DNA of 44,371 nucleotides from Caulobacter sp. S45 (lineage in GTDB: Bacteria > Pseudomonadota > Alphaproteobacteria > Caulobacterales > Caulobacteraceae). The translations under genes were made by a program, and so were the position numbers. A model generated the notes under the pieces. The model was not told the origin of the DNA, searched no databases, and saw only the letters and a list, made by a program, of their open reading frames with translations. Below are positions 18,456 to 26,648 of the stretch, piece after piece (position 1 is the stretch's first letter; each line of letters begins with the position of its first letter). The stretch covers positions 370,936 to 415,306 of the forward strand of contig NZ_LMUL01000017.1 in the NCBI RefSeq assembly GCF_009765965.1, read 5' to 3'.

Positions 18456-18863
18456 ATGCGGATTCTCACAGTTGGATTGGACCACGGGGCCGATTTCGCG
18501 CTTGAGGGCGTTGACGTGGAGACGTTGGGACTATGTCGGGCGGAGGTTGATGCTGATCGCGCCGCGTTTCCACTCTACGAGTACGACGCAATCATCATTA
18601 ACCCGCAATCCTTCTCGCGCTTCCTTTTCGGCGCGCCCACTGAGCACTCGGCCTTGGACACTGAACTCTTTTCGCTAAAGCGCGAGAAAGATGCCTACGA
18701 CATCGATTCGCGGTTCGACCAGGCGGTGCGTGAAACGGAGCTCGTTGCGGCAATCGAGAGGGGCGCGACGGTCGTCTGGTGCCTGTCGCCTTCGCGTCGG
18801 CAGAACATGTTCGGCTACCGCGAAATGTTCCGGTCACCCGCCGCGTCCAAGCCGGCGCGGTGA
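18456..18863 (+). CDS. Hypothetical protein, possibly truncated
   Basis: I do not recognise this 135-aa protein. It begins MRILTVGLDHGADFALEG, followed by an alternating strand/helix pattern with YDAIIINPQSFSRF and AIERGATVVWCLSP, reminiscent of the start of a Rossmann-like or amidotransferase-like fold. The end (MFRSPAASKPAR) looks like an abrupt junction. Flanking repeat DNA upstream and the opposing gene 28 bases downstream suggest it is the first part of a longer gene that lost its 3' portion. Confidence 0.5.
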   Translation: MRILTVGLDHGADFALEGVDVETLGLCRAEVDADRAAFPLYEYDAIIINPQSFSRFLFGAPTEHSALDTELFSLKREKDAYDIDSRFDQAVRETELVAAIERGATVVWCLSPSRRQNMFGYREMFRSPAASKPAR

Positions 18864-18891
18864 TCGTGGCCGGGATCGCCGCCGGCATGTC

Positions 18892-19572
18892 CTATCGTCC
18901 GGCGGCGGCCTGAATGAAGGCGGCGAAGATGCTGCGGAACGGCTTGCGGTGCTGCAGGAACTCCGGGTGGAACTGGACGCCCAGCCAGAACCGCTCGCCT
19001 GAGCGCTCAATCGCCTGGGCCACGCCGTTCTCTTCGCGGGCCGAGACCATCAGGCCTTCCCCGACCTTCCCGACGGCTTGTTTGTGGATGGAGTTGACGC
19101 AAAGGCGTTCCTGACCGGTGATCCGATGCAGCCGCGAGCCGCGCGTGATGAGGATGCGTTTGCGAAAATAGAGCTGCTTCCACCAGGTCTGCGGATAGCG
19201 CGCAGGCTGAAACTCCTCCGTTAAATCCATGTGCAGCGCCCCGCCAGCTGCCACATTCATGAACTGAGCGCCGCGGCAAATCCCCAATACGGGCAGCTGC
19301 AGGCGGTCGGCCCGCTCCAGCCAAGCCAGCTCCATGTGCTCGCGCGCCACATCATAATCGTATCCCGGCTTCGGCGGGGTGTGGAACCGCTTCGGATGGA
19401 TGTCCGTGCCGCCGCCCAGCAGCAGGCCATCGATCCGAAGGCCGTCGCCGGGGCTGGAAGCCGACAGGCGAACAGGTGCGCCGCCGGCCAGCCGCACGGC
19501 CAGGCACATCGCGGCGAACGCCGCGTTGTCGCCCTGGCTGGGTTTGGTCACGCCGATCAGCGGTCTCGCCAT
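18892..19572 (-). CDS. Class-I glutamine amidotransferase-like hydrolase (peptidase C26, PuuD-like)
   Basis: This 226-aa cytoplasmic enzyme is of the gamma-glutamyl-gamma-aminobutyrate hydrolase family. The start is RPLIGVTKPS, followed by GLLLGGGTDIHPKRF. The nucleophile elbow GICRGAQFMNVA contains the catalytic Cys, and the catalytic His-Glu is in VQFHPEF. Family members cleave gamma-glutamyl amides. It begins three bases after the stop of the ATP-grasp gene on the same strand, so the two are one operon. The pairing suggests that one enzyme forms a gamma-glutamyl-type or similar amide bond and the other removes it. The true substrate cannot be read from the sequence. Confidence 0.88.
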   Translation of the reverse strand: MARPLIGVTKPSQGDNAAFAAMCLAVRLAGGAPVRLSASSPGDGLRIDGLLLGGGTDIHPKRFHTPPKPGYDYDVAREHMELAWLERADRLQLPVLGICRGAQFMNVAAGGALHMDLTEEFQPARYPQTWWKQLYFRKRILITRGSRLHRITGQERLCVNSIHKQAVGKVGEGLMVSAREENGVAQAIERSGERFWLGVQFHPEFLQHRKPFRSIFAAFIQAAAGR

Positions 19573-19575
19573 GGC

Positions 19576-20910
19576 CTACTCCACCATCAAGTCGCTCGCT
19601 TTGGAGTCGTAGCGCAGTTCCGGCGGCAGGCGGCCGTGCCGCATCAGCGACGCCAGCACGAACAGGGCGCCCAGGCTGACCAGCGGGTCCTCTGAGCGGA
19701 ACAGTTCGTTGGGGCAGTTCTTAGCCGTGCCGAGCGCCGCCTTCAAACGGCCGGCGGTGCGCCCGACATCAAGCCCCCCGGTGAGGGCGCGCCCCAGTTC
19801 GCGGGTGGCGTCCAACAGCTTGCCGGACTCAAACTTGTGGGCCGCCGCCTTCCACGCCGCCCGAGATGCGGCGAAGCCCTCATCGGAATCCGCGATCTCC
19901 TGGACCGCGGCCAACAGGTAAAGGCCGCCGACCTTGGTGAGCTGGCCGAGCCGCGGCGTGGCTGGGGTGGTGACCTGGCCGGCGGTGACCAGCTCGTAGA
20001 GCATCCAGGGGAAGTCCACCCCGGACTCCACAGTATGGAACAGTCCCGCCCAAAAGCGGGGATTGACCTCGATCAGATAGGGTTGGCCGGTCCCATCCCA
20101 ACGGAAGTCCACTTCAACGACGCCGGTCCAGCCCAGCGGCCCGAACAGCGCACGGGCCGTATCGAGGAACGGGCTGTCGTCGACGGTCTCGCGCAGGACG
20201 CCGGCGCCCGTGTTGCGCGGGAACTGGCTGAGGTTGCGGTAGGCCGCGCTCGCTTTCAGGACGCCGTGATCGAACAGGGCGGTGAGGCAGTAGTCCTGGC
20301 CGACGACGAACTGCTGCAGCAGCATGACCTCCGGGTCCGGCGCCGCCTCGACCACGCGGGCTAGGGCCTCGGGCGTGTCGATCCGACGGATGCCTCGTCC
20401 GCCAACGCCCCACGCCGGCTTCAGCAACAGCGGAAAGTCGCCAGCCGTTAGGGTGCGTCCGGCGCGCAGTTCAGCCAAGGTGCAAGTCGCCGGCACATGC
20501 AGCCCGAACGCGCGGGCGGTCTTGAGCAGGTGGTCCTTCGGATCCACCGCCTCGATCGCCGCGATCGGCGGCGCGGCGACGGTGATGTGGCGCGACAGCC
20601 GCTCGGCGTGGCGGGCGATCAGCCGCGTCTCCTGAAAGCACGGCATGAGCACATAGGGCCGTCCGTCATCGGGCTTATTGCGAATGATGGCCGCTTCCAG
20701 GTCGTCGATGAACCGGTCCGGCTGCTCGGCGGCGGAAGCGTGAACGAAGGTGCGCTTGGCGTAGCGCGAGAAGCTCAAGACGGTCAGGCCGACGTCATCG
20801 CAACCGATCACCTCGACCCCTCGGCTGCCGAGGGAATGGGCGATGGTCAGAGCCATCAGGCTGCGCCCATAGGTGACGATCACTCGCCCGCGCGGAATAT
20901 CCAAAGCCAT
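19576..20910 (-). CDS. ATP-grasp family ligase
   Basis: This is a 444-aa enzyme of the carboxylate-amine ligase superfamily. An N-terminal Rossmann-like domain (VIVTYGRSLMALTIAHSLG) precedes the ATP-grasp core. The core contains PLLLKPAWGVGGRGIRRI (nucleotide loop), EVMLLQQFVVGQDYCLTALF, and the metal-ligand motif YLIEVNPRFWAGL. A C-terminal extension of about 110 residues ends in LPPELRYDSKASDLMVE. ATG 20910 is chosen over a longer frame because GAGGG precedes it. Such enzymes join an acid to an amine with ATP; the substrates are unknown. It heads an operon with the C26-type hydrolase and is divergent from the DedA gene. Confidence 0.85.
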   Translation of the reverse strand: MALDIPRGRVIVTYGRSLMALTIAHSLGSRGVEVIGCDDVGLTVLSFSRYAKRTFVHASAAEQPDRFIDDLEAAIIRNKPDDGRPYVLMPCFQETRLIARHAERLSRHITVAAPPIAAIEAVDPKDHLLKTARAFGLHVPATCTLAELRAGRTLTAGDFPLLLKPAWGVGGRGIRRIDTPEALARVVEAAPDPEVMLLQQFVVGQDYCLTALFDHGVLKASAAYRNLSQFPRNTGAGVLRETVDDSPFLDTARALFGPLGWTGVVEVDFRWDGTGQPYLIEVNPRFWAGLFHTVESGVDFPWMLYELVTAGQVTTPATPRLGQLTKVGGLYLLAAVQEIADSDEGFAASRAAWKAAAHKFESGKLLDATRELGRALTGGLDVGRTAGRLKAALGTAKNCPNELFRSEDPLVSLGALFVLASLMRHGRLPPELRYDSKASDLMVE

Positions 20911-21076
20911 TGCCCTCGATCCTTGCTTGATCTCTTGTGCCGATACTGGAGCTGCGTCTGCAAGGGCCATCCCCATTGGGTTTGGCCTTCTGCGCCCGCA
21001 ACGGGATTTGCGGCGCGGCGGCCCTTGGCGCTGGGGCGCCCAGGCCTATCTCTTCCCCTCCAGCGAGACGCCTATC

Positions 21077-21742
21077 GTGGTGAAAGAGTTCGTCCATCAG
21101 ACGCTAACCGTGTTGGAGGCCCATCAGGCCTTGGCGGGGCCCATGCTCAGCTTGGTCGCGGGCCTGGAAGGCCTGGCTGTGATCGGCGTCTTTGTGCCCG
21201 CGACCGCGCTCATCGTGGTGCTGGGGGGCGCCATTGCGTCGGGTGTCGTCACGCCGTGGCTGTTGGTTTGGTGCATGGGCGGCGCGTTCGCCGGCGCTTG
21301 GGCCTCTTATGAGGCCGGGCGGTGGGCGCGGCGCGGCGGGTCTCCCTTCCAAGGCGGCCGGTTCGCCGGCGCGGTCGATCAGGTCAGCCGTCTGTTCGCA
21401 CGCTTTGGCGATGTGGCGATCGTGGTGGGGCGCTTCACCGGCGTCACCGCCGGGCTTGCGCCGTTCGCCGCCGGCTACATGGGCATGGGCCGGCGGCGCT
21501 TTGCTCTGGCGTGCACCGTCACCAGCGTGTCCTGGCCTCTGGTGATGGCCGCTGTCGGCTATGCCGGGGCGCGGGGAGCGATGGCGCTTTCCGGTGTCCA
21601 CGCCGTGCGAGGCGCGTTGTTTGCCGCAGCGGTGGCCATCGCCGCCGGCGCGATCGCCGGCCTTCGTTGGCTCGGTTACCGAAGGCGCAAAGCGGCGGCG
21701 CAGCTCCCGTTGGCCGAGCCATCCGGCCGGGAAACACCGTAA
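21077..21742 (+). CDS. DedA/VTT-family membrane protein
   Basis: The 221-aa inner-membrane protein has the VTT (SNARE-associated) pattern: GLAVIGVFVPATALIVVLGG, the polar re-entrant AGAWASYEAGRWARR, and VVGRFTGVTAGLAPFAAGYM. Two further helices follow, with a basic tail. DedA proteins act in lipid-carrier recycling, membrane potential and drug tolerance. No ATG fits; GTG 21077 or 21080 is the likely start, with upstream frame codons being the divergent promoter region. It faces away from the ATP-grasp operon with a gap of 166 bases. Confidence 0.75.
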   Translation: MVKEFVHQTLTVLEAHQALAGPMLSLVAGLEGLAVIGVFVPATALIVVLGGAIASGVVTPWLLVWCMGGAFAGAWASYEAGRWARRGGSPFQGGRFAGAVDQVSRLFARFGDVAIVVGRFTGVTAGLAPFAAGYMGMGRRRFALACTVTSVSWPLVMAAVGYAGARGAMALSGVHAVRGALFAAAVAIAAGAIAGLRWLGYRRRKAAAQLPLAEPSGRETP

Positions 21743-21764
21743 CGGGAAACAAGCCTCCGCAGGC

Positions 21765-22459
21765 CTACCAGCGGCGATAGCCATAGGTCCAGGCGCCCGC
21801 ACGCCATCCGGGGCGCCAATAGGCGGGGTGGTTCCAATACCAATACCGGTAGGGACGATAGACCCAATGATTGTCGACCTAGACCCACGGCTGATACCAG
21901 GGCGGCGGCGCGTAAGTCGGCCCTGGGCCGTAGACCGCGCCCTCATAGTAGAAGGCCGGCGCCCCCGGCCGTATGAGATAGCCGGGCGGACACCCCGCGC
22001 CGGAATTGGCGTTCGCGCCGATCGCGGCGCCGGCTGTCGCGCCCAAGGCGCCGCCAAAGACGGCGCCACCCGCTCGCGCGCCATGGCCAGCCACGTTTGA
22101 GCCAAGAACGGCGCCCAGAACGCCGCCAATCACCGCGCCGGCCGCCGTGTTGTTCCTCTGGTCAACGCAATTCTGCGCCGCCCACCGCGAATACTGGTCG
22201 GCGTACTGGCGATCATATTGCTGCGCCGCGCGGTCGTACGAAGAACCGTTGGCCTCCGACCCTGCCGGCGGCGGCGCCGATTGACCGGCCGGCGGCGTTG
22301 CCGCAGGGGACTCGCCTGGGCTTGGCGTCGTCTGGGCCAAGGCCATGATGGGGCTGGTCAGAGCTGAGAGGGCGAGGGTCGACGCCAAAACCTTGGAGAT
22401 ATTCCCCAGAGCGGCGAACTAAAGCCATTGATGATTTGGCACAGAGGTTTGTCGTTCAT
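21765..22459 (-). pseudogene. Glycine-zipper surface protein, decayed paralogue of 24904-25548
   Basis: The minus strand encodes a protein closely similar to the intact one at 24904. It shares YDRAAQQYDRQYADQYSRWA, AAQNCVDQRNNTAAGAVIGG, the Gly/Ala zipper GGALGATAGAAIG and CPPGYLI. It has two lesions. A TAG at 21888-21890 replaces a Trp codon after YQPWV, and the frame continues sensibly behind it (VYRPYRYWYW, ending in a Tyr/Arg/Trp-rich tail at 21765). Near 22400 the signal-peptide frame is shifted relative to the only good start, ATG 22459 with GGAG upstream. Probably non-functional, or expressed as a short form. Confidence 0.65.
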
Positions 22460-22607
22460 CGGTCCAGCTCCGTTGATGCTGCGCCCAGAGGAGCGGTCAT
22501 GATCTCGTTCACAACAGTGCATGCTTAAGACCGGCCGGATTTGATCTGCATCATGTCGTCGCGAGCTTTAGACGAGTGCGGGCCAGCGCAGTCTCTGGCT
22601 TATCCGC

Positions 22608-23249
22608 CTACACTCCGCCGCCGCCCCAGAGCGCTGCTTGGCGAAGGCCGTCGAAGATGAACTGGACCGCCAGTCCGGCGAGAAGCACCCCGGAGATCCG
22701 GCCGACGACATCGGATCCCGTCTGTCCCAACCGGCGCACAAGCGGTTCGGCGCCCCGCATGGCCGCGTAGGTCAGGCCGAGACAGACCAAGAGCAATAGC
22801 AGGACGCTAAGGCCCTCTTGCCACCGGTCCACGCGCCCCATCACCAGCACGATGGCCGATAGGCTGCCAGGCCCAGCGATGAGGGGAAACGCCAGGGGGA
22901 AAACCGCGATATCGCCGGGGGCCTTGGCGTCACGCGTTTCGCCGTCGCTGATCGAGGACAGTCCCGGGCTTGCAAAGGTCAGGGTCAGCGCCTGCAGGAA
23001 CAGCAACACCCCGCCGGCCACGCGGAACGCCGCGAGAGAGACGTGGAGGAGGAACAAAACGGCTCCCCCGCCGACCGCGAAGAGGGTCAGGACGACTCCC
23101 GCGATCACGGTCGAGCGGCACGCTAAGCTACGCCGTTCGGACCGGTGCACGCCGGCGGTCAGACCGGCGAACACAACCGCGGTCTCCACCGGACCGATGG
23201 TCGCAAAGAGGGTGACGAAGACGGAAAGGAGATTCTGAGTAAGGGGCAT
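22608..23249 (-). CDS. MarC-family integral membrane protein
   Basis: The 213-aa protein has six hydrophobic segments in MarC layout. The start LSVFVTLFATIGPVETAVVF contains the family's conserved Gly-Pro. The central AVFPLAFPLIAGPGSLSAIV carries the second repeat's Pro-Leu-x-x-Gly-Pro-Gly signature, and the C-terminus is GRISGVLLAGLAVQFIFDGL. MarC proteins are putative transporters of unknown substrate; despite the name they are not proven drug pumps. It stands alone on the minus strand, divergent from the Hsp20 gene. Confidence 0.88.
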   Translation of the reverse strand: MPLTQNLLSVFVTLFATIGPVETAVVFAGLTAGVHRSERRSLACRSTVIAGVVLTLFAVGGGAVLFLLHVSLAAFRVAGGVLLFLQALTLTFASPGLSSISDGETRDAKAPGDIAVFPLAFPLIAGPGSLSAIVLVMGRVDRWQEGLSVLLLLLVCLGLTYAAMRGAEPLVRRLGQTGSDVVGRISGVLLAGLAVQFIFDGLRQAALWGGGGV

Positions 23250-23404
23250 GGCGGCTGAAAGGCGTCGGGGGGCGGGGGGCCCTTTGGGGGTTGAAAACGT
23301 CGACCGGGCCAGCAGGTAGGCGGCCGCAAAAAAATCTCAAGGCGGGGTCTTGAAGCGGTTTTGGACCCATCCCAAATCATCCGCCGTCGGGCGCTGAAAC
23401 GGCT

Positions 23405-23475
23405 CGACGTTCGAGGGGCTCCCAAGGCTTCGTGGGCGCCTCTTAGGTCCAACTTGCTCGTTCGAGGAGATGGAA
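23405..23475 (+). promoter_or_regulatory. ROSE-like RNA thermometer before the first Hsp20 gene
   Basis: UUGCUCG (23454-23460) faces the Shine-Dalgarno CGAGGAG (23463-23469) across a tiny loop. Pairing runs C59-G64, U58-A65, C57-G66, a G56-G67 mismatch, U55-A68 and U54-G69. This is the ROSE signature: a UYGCU stretch pairing with AGGA with an opposed G-G. An imperfect hairpin (about 23413-23443) lies just upstream, as in ROSE leaders. Known role: melting at heat-shock temperature frees the ribosome site of Hsp20 mRNAs. Established for rhizobial hsp genes, inferred here. Confidence 0.6.
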
Positions 23476-23958
23476 ATGAGAACGGCATATGATCTCTCCC
23501 CTCTTTACCGGTCGATGATTGGCGTCGACCGCATGGCGGACCTCATCGATGCTGCGATGAGGAGCGAGGGAGACAGCAACTATCCGCCCTATGACATCGA
23601 GAAGACCGGCGAAGACAGCTACCGCGTCACTCTGGCGGCGGCCGGCTTCAGCGCCGCTGAACTCGAGATCACGGCTCAGCCGAACCTCCTGATCGTGGCG
23701 GGCCGGAAGGCCAAGGCCGACGATGGCCGGACCTTCCTGCACCGCGGCATCGCCGGCCGGAACTTCGAGCGCCGCTTCGAGCTGGCCGACTATGTCGTGG
23801 TCAAATCGGCCGACTACGCCGACGGCGTCCTGTCGATCAGTCTCGCCCGTGAGGTGCCGGAGGCCCTGAAGCCCCGCCGCATCGGCATCCAGTCGGGCGA
23901 CGCCGCCGGCAACGTGCCGCGGCTCGAAGAGCCGCAGGCCGAGCGTCGCGCCGCCTAA
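23476..23958 (+). CDS. Small heat shock protein Hsp20 (IbpA-like)
   Basis: This is a 160-aa ATP-independent holdase that binds unfolding proteins in the cytoplasm. The N-terminal arm (MRTAYDLSPLYRSMIGVDRM) is of the IbpA class. The alpha-crystallin domain runs from about 38 to 125 (YPPYDIEKTGEDSYRVTLAA; LLIVAGRKA; the conserved Ala-Gly-x-Leu-like ADGVLSISLARE). The C-terminal I-x-I-type anchor RRIGIQ is present. ATG 23476 is chosen because AGGAG is seven bases ahead; ATG 23470 lies too close to it. It is under the ROSE-like leader and followed by a second Hsp20 gene after 81 bases. Confidence 0.92.
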   Translation: MRTAYDLSPLYRSMIGVDRMADLIDAAMRSEGDSNYPPYDIEKTGEDSYRVTLAAAGFSAAELEITAQPNLLIVAGRKAKADDGRTFLHRGIAGRNFERRFELADYVVVKSADYADGVLSISLAREVPEALKPRRIGIQSGDAAGNVPRLEEPQAERRAA

Positions 23959-23980
23959 GGCGGCGTCAGTGACGCACTTT

Positions 23981-24008
23981 TCCGGCGCCGGCTTGGTCCG
24001 GCGCCGGA
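23981..24008 (+). promoter_or_regulatory. Perfect 11-bp hairpin between the two Hsp20 genes
   Basis: TCCGGCGCCGG (23981-23991) pairs with CCGGCGCCGGA (23998-24008) around a 6-base loop. There is no T run, so it is more likely an mRNA-processing, stabilising or partially attenuating hairpin than a full terminator. Confidence 0.6.
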
Positions 24009-24039
24009 TCCCTTGTGCACGTCAGAAAGGAGGATTGTC

Positions 24040-24540
24040 ATGAACGTGCGTGATCTCGTCCCTTGGACCCGTAGTCAGCCGCGCAACCCGACTGGGCCGT
24101 CCGGCTCGGCTGAGCCGGACTCGGCCAATTCCCTGATAACGCTCCACCGCGAAGTGAACCGTCTGTTTGACGACGTCTTCCGCGGCTTCGAGTCCGCCGC
24201 CCTGGGCGGCGTCTGGCCGAAACTGGAGGTCGAGGACACCGATACCGCCTACCGCATCACGGCTGAACTGCCCGGGATGGAGGACAAGGATGTGGACGTT
24301 GTCCTGCAGGACGGCGTGCTGATCCTTCGCGGTGAGAAGCGGGCCGAGTCCGAAGACCAGGGGCGCGGCTTCAGCGAACGGGTTTACGGCCGCTTCGAGC
24401 GGCGGCTGGCGCTCGAGGGCGTCGATGAGGAGAAGGTGCAGGCCGCCTTCCGCAACGGCGTCCTGACCGTGACCGCCCCCAAGACGGCCCAAAGCCAGGA
24501 CCGGGCGAAGCGGATCCCGATCAATCAGACCGCTCACTAA
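24040..24540 (+). CDS. Small heat shock protein Hsp20 (class C type)
   Basis: This second holdase, 166 aa, has a longer N-terminal arm (MNVRDLVPWTRSQPRN, then ANSLITLHREVNRLFDDVF). The alpha-crystallin domain is at about 65-155 (WPKLEVEDTDTAYRITAELP; GVLILRGEKRAES; AFRNGVLTVTAPK). It ends in an I-P-I anchor (RIPINQ). The start ATG 24040 has an excellent ribosome site (AAAGGAGG). No sequestering structure over that site is evident, unlike the first Hsp20 gene. The pair probably forms one heat-induced operon with the following small genes. Confidence 0.93.
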   Translation: MNVRDLVPWTRSQPRNPTGPSGSAEPDSANSLITLHREVNRLFDDVFRGFESAALGGVWPKLEVEDTDTAYRITAELPGMEDKDVDVVLQDGVLILRGEKRAESEDQGRGFSERVYGRFERRLALEGVDEEKVQAAFRNGVLTVTAPKTAQSQDRAKRIPINQTAH

Positions 24541-24547
24541 CCCGATG

Positions 24548-24573
24548 GCCCGTCCGCCCGTTTGCGGACGGGC
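24548..24573 (+). terminator. Hairpin after the second Hsp20 gene
   Basis: GCCCGTCCGC (24548-24557) and GCGGACGGGC (24564-24573) form a perfect 10-bp stem with a 6-base loop, eight bases after the stop. No T run follows, so termination is likely partial. Confidence 0.5.
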
Positions 24574-24597
24574 GGGCCGCTTCCCCTTGAGGTGACC

Positions 24598-24885
24598 ATG
24601 TTCGCCACATCGGACATCAAACCCCCCGTCGCCCGGGTCAGTGAAGCCCGCCAAAGGCTTCTGCGCCCGGCGCTCGGGTTCAACCGCCCCGTCGACGTCC
24701 TGAAGGACCCGATTCTGGATGACCGCGAGAAGCAGGCTATCTTGGCGTCCTGGGCCTCGGACGCCTGCGCCGTCGAAGGCCATCCGGACCTGAGATGGTT
24801 CATCGGCAGCGACGGGCCGGTCCCGCTCAACGAAGTGCTCGAGGCCCTCAACCGCCTCGATCAAAAGCAAACCACATCGCACTAG
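24598..24885 (+). CDS. Small conserved-looking protein, unknown function
   Basis: This 95-aa cytoplasmic protein is mostly helical. A central segment FNRPVDVLKDPILDDREKQA and ILASWASDACAVEGHPDLRW precede a short tail (PLNEVLEALNRLDQ). The DDREKQAILASWASDA stretch resembles small stress-associated proteins found beside Hsp20 genes in Caulobacterales and rhizobia, but I cannot name a family. GAGG precedes ATG 24598. It lies between the Hsp20 pair and the glycine-zipper gene, all on one strand, which suggests co-expression. Confidence 0.65.
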   Translation: MFATSDIKPPVARVSEARQRLLRPALGFNRPVDVLKDPILDDREKQAILASWASDACAVEGHPDLRWFIGSDGPVPLNEVLEALNRLDQKQTTSH

Positions 24886-24903
24886 AAAGGAGGCGTTGCC
24901 GTC

Positions 24904-25548
24904 ATGACGACACGAAGCTCAAAACTCAAGTCGAAGGCGCTGGCCTCGGCTCTGGTGCTGTCCATCCTCAGTCAGCCCCTGGCCGCCGCGGCCCAATCCG
25001 CGCCAAACATCCCGGCCTCGTCCACCCCGCCCGCGGGCCAGTACGCGCCGCCACCGGCAGGCTCTGAAAATGCGGGCTCGACCTACGACCAGCGGGCTCA
25101 GCAATACGACCGGGCCTACGCCGATCAATACGCGCGTTGGGCGGCCCAGAACTGCGTCGACCAGCGCAACAACACCGTTGCTGGCGCGGCGATCGGCGGC
25201 GTCCTGGGAGCGGTCCTCGGATCCAGCGTCGCCGGACGCGGCGCTCATGCCGCCGGCGCCGTGGCCGGGGGTGCGCTAGGCGCCACGGCCGGGGCGGCCA
25301 TTGGCTCCAGCGCCACGGCGGCGTGCCCGCCGGGCTATGTTGTGGCGTCAGGGGCGCCCGCGTTCGCCTACGCCGGTCCCGTCTATCCGGTCGACGTCGT
25401 CTATGGACCGGCCTGGTATCAGCCTTGGGTCTGGGTGGACGGCCGGTGGGTCTATCGCCCCTACCGGTACTGGTACTGGACCAACCATGCCTACTGGCGG
25501 CCGGATTGGCGCCCAGGCCCGTGGCGCTACCATTACCACAGGTGGTGA
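24904..25548 (+). CDS. Glycine-zipper, Tyr/Trp-rich envelope protein
   Basis: The 214-aa precursor has a signal peptide (SKALASALVLSILSQPLAAA, cleavage after AAA/AQ). The linker is Pro/Ser-rich and is followed by a helical stretch with AAQNCVDQRNNTVAGAAIGG. A glycine zipper (about residues 95-140, VLGAVLGSSVAGRGAHAAGA and GGALGATAGAAIG) probably inserts in or packs on a membrane. The Tyr/Trp/Arg-rich C-terminus (WVYRPYRYWYW and PWRYHYHRW) is typical of small envelope proteins with YXWY-like repeats. AAAGGAGG lies just upstream. The decayed paralogue is at 21765-22459. It closes the Hsp20 stress cassette. Confidence 0.8.
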   Translation: MTTRSSKLKSKALASALVLSILSQPLAAAAQSAPNIPASSTPPAGQYAPPPAGSENAGSTYDQRAQQYDRAYADQYARWAAQNCVDQRNNTVAGAAIGGVLGAVLGSSVAGRGAHAAGAVAGGALGATAGAAIGSSATAACPPGYVVASGAPAFAYAGPVYPVDVVYGPAWYQPWVWVDGRWVYRPYRYWYWTNHAYWRPDWRPGPWRYHYHRW

Positions 25549-25832
25549 GAGATAGCCCGGAACGAGCACGGGGCTGCCCGGCTTGGTCGTCATCGACGTC
25601 CGTGGCAGCCCCTCTGGCATGATGCATCGTTCTTAGATTCTCTCCAGCTACGCCATTTATGAGGGCGGCGCTGATCGACCAATGCATGGACGCCACAAGC
25701 GCGTAGCGACGCTTTGACGCTGCTCCCGAGGCGAAGGTAGCCTATGCATCAGCCGCACCGTCCGTTGCGTGGGCATCCACATGCTGAGAACAGAATCTTT
25801 ACAAAGGCATAGGCTTGGAGCGTGGAGCCAGC

Positions 25833-26156
25833 ATGAGGGTAAGAGTCTGGATAGCGGGAGCGGAGGGACCTTCTCGCGATTTTGAACTGGTCGAAGCCCC
25901 GCGCGTCGGGGACTGCATCAGCATTGCTCTAGCGGGCCAGTTCGAAGAGGGCATTGTCACGAGTGTGATCTGGCAACTCGTCGGCATAGAGCGAGCGGGC
26001 GCCGATCTAACGGTCGGTGTCGAACCGGTCGGCTCCGTGACTGTAGTGCATGTTATCTGCCAACCCCAGAAGGAGGACCGGACCGTGTTCGCAGAACGCG
26101 GAGTGCAGGAACTCCTATTGGAATCAGCGCAGGTTCAAACACAGTTGCCTCGTTAG
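25833..26156 (+). CDS. Hypothetical protein
   Basis: This 107-aa protein starts MRVRVWIAGAEGPSRDFELV and shows alternating beta strands (GDCISIALAGQ, GIVTSVIWQLVGI, GSVTVVHVICQP), suggesting a small beta-barrel. No family was recognised. GGAG lies ten bases before ATG 25833. It stands alone; the gap before it (25549-25832) and after it (26157-26552) holds no gene I can support. It may be a relic of the accessory region. Confidence 0.45.
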   Translation: MRVRVWIAGAEGPSRDFELVEAPRVGDCISIALAGQFEEGIVTSVIWQLVGIERAGADLTVGVEPVGSVTVVHVICQPQKEDRTVFAERGVQELLLESAQVQTQLPR

Positions 26157-26606
26157 GCTGCGGGCAGCCCAGCGCGCGAGCGGCCAGGGGTCTCGCTGAA
26201 AGCAGAGCCGTGGGAGTCCAGCTGCAGCTTGGCTGCGTCGCTCGCGCTTGCCCAAGCTGCAGCGACGTCTGAGATCGCCTAACTAGGCTCGAAGAGCGGC
26301 CGAAAGTCGACCTTCCCAAGGTCGCCTAGCGGCCGGGAGTGCCCTGGCCATTGAGGCAGGGAAGCACCCCGATATGGCGAGCTTGGACTTTCGCTAGCCT
26401 TCGTACTGCATCCAACAACGAGCAATGGGGTCTGGGAGGACGTGCATGGCGTGACGTTGGCGGCCATCGGCGGCGGGATGCGGCGTTTGGCGGTAATCGG
26501 CGGCTCCATCGTAGTAGAAGAGGTGAAATATATTTGTCGTTTTCATCCACCGTGGCGCGCCATTTTCCCTAATAAATCAAGAATTTACGGGACTTCTGGC
26601 GGAGGG

Positions 26607-26648
26607 CCCCGACTAAAAATTTCCATTAGTCGGGGGTTTAGTCGGGGG
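26607..26648. repeat. Palindromic CCCCGACTAAA motif, right copy
   Basis: CCCCGACTAAA (26607-26617) is inverted relative to two identical direct copies of TTAGTCGGGGG (26626-26636 and 26638-26648). In this copy the two direct arms are perfect, whereas the left copy has one mismatch, so the motif has been kept although the neighbouring genes decayed. Confidence 0.75.

Noticed and set aside
23361..23385. RpoH promoter CTTGAA...CCCATCC before the first Hsp20 gene
   Set aside because: Boxes look right but the spacer is about four bases shorter than in known sigma-32 promoters, so it is not listed as a feature.
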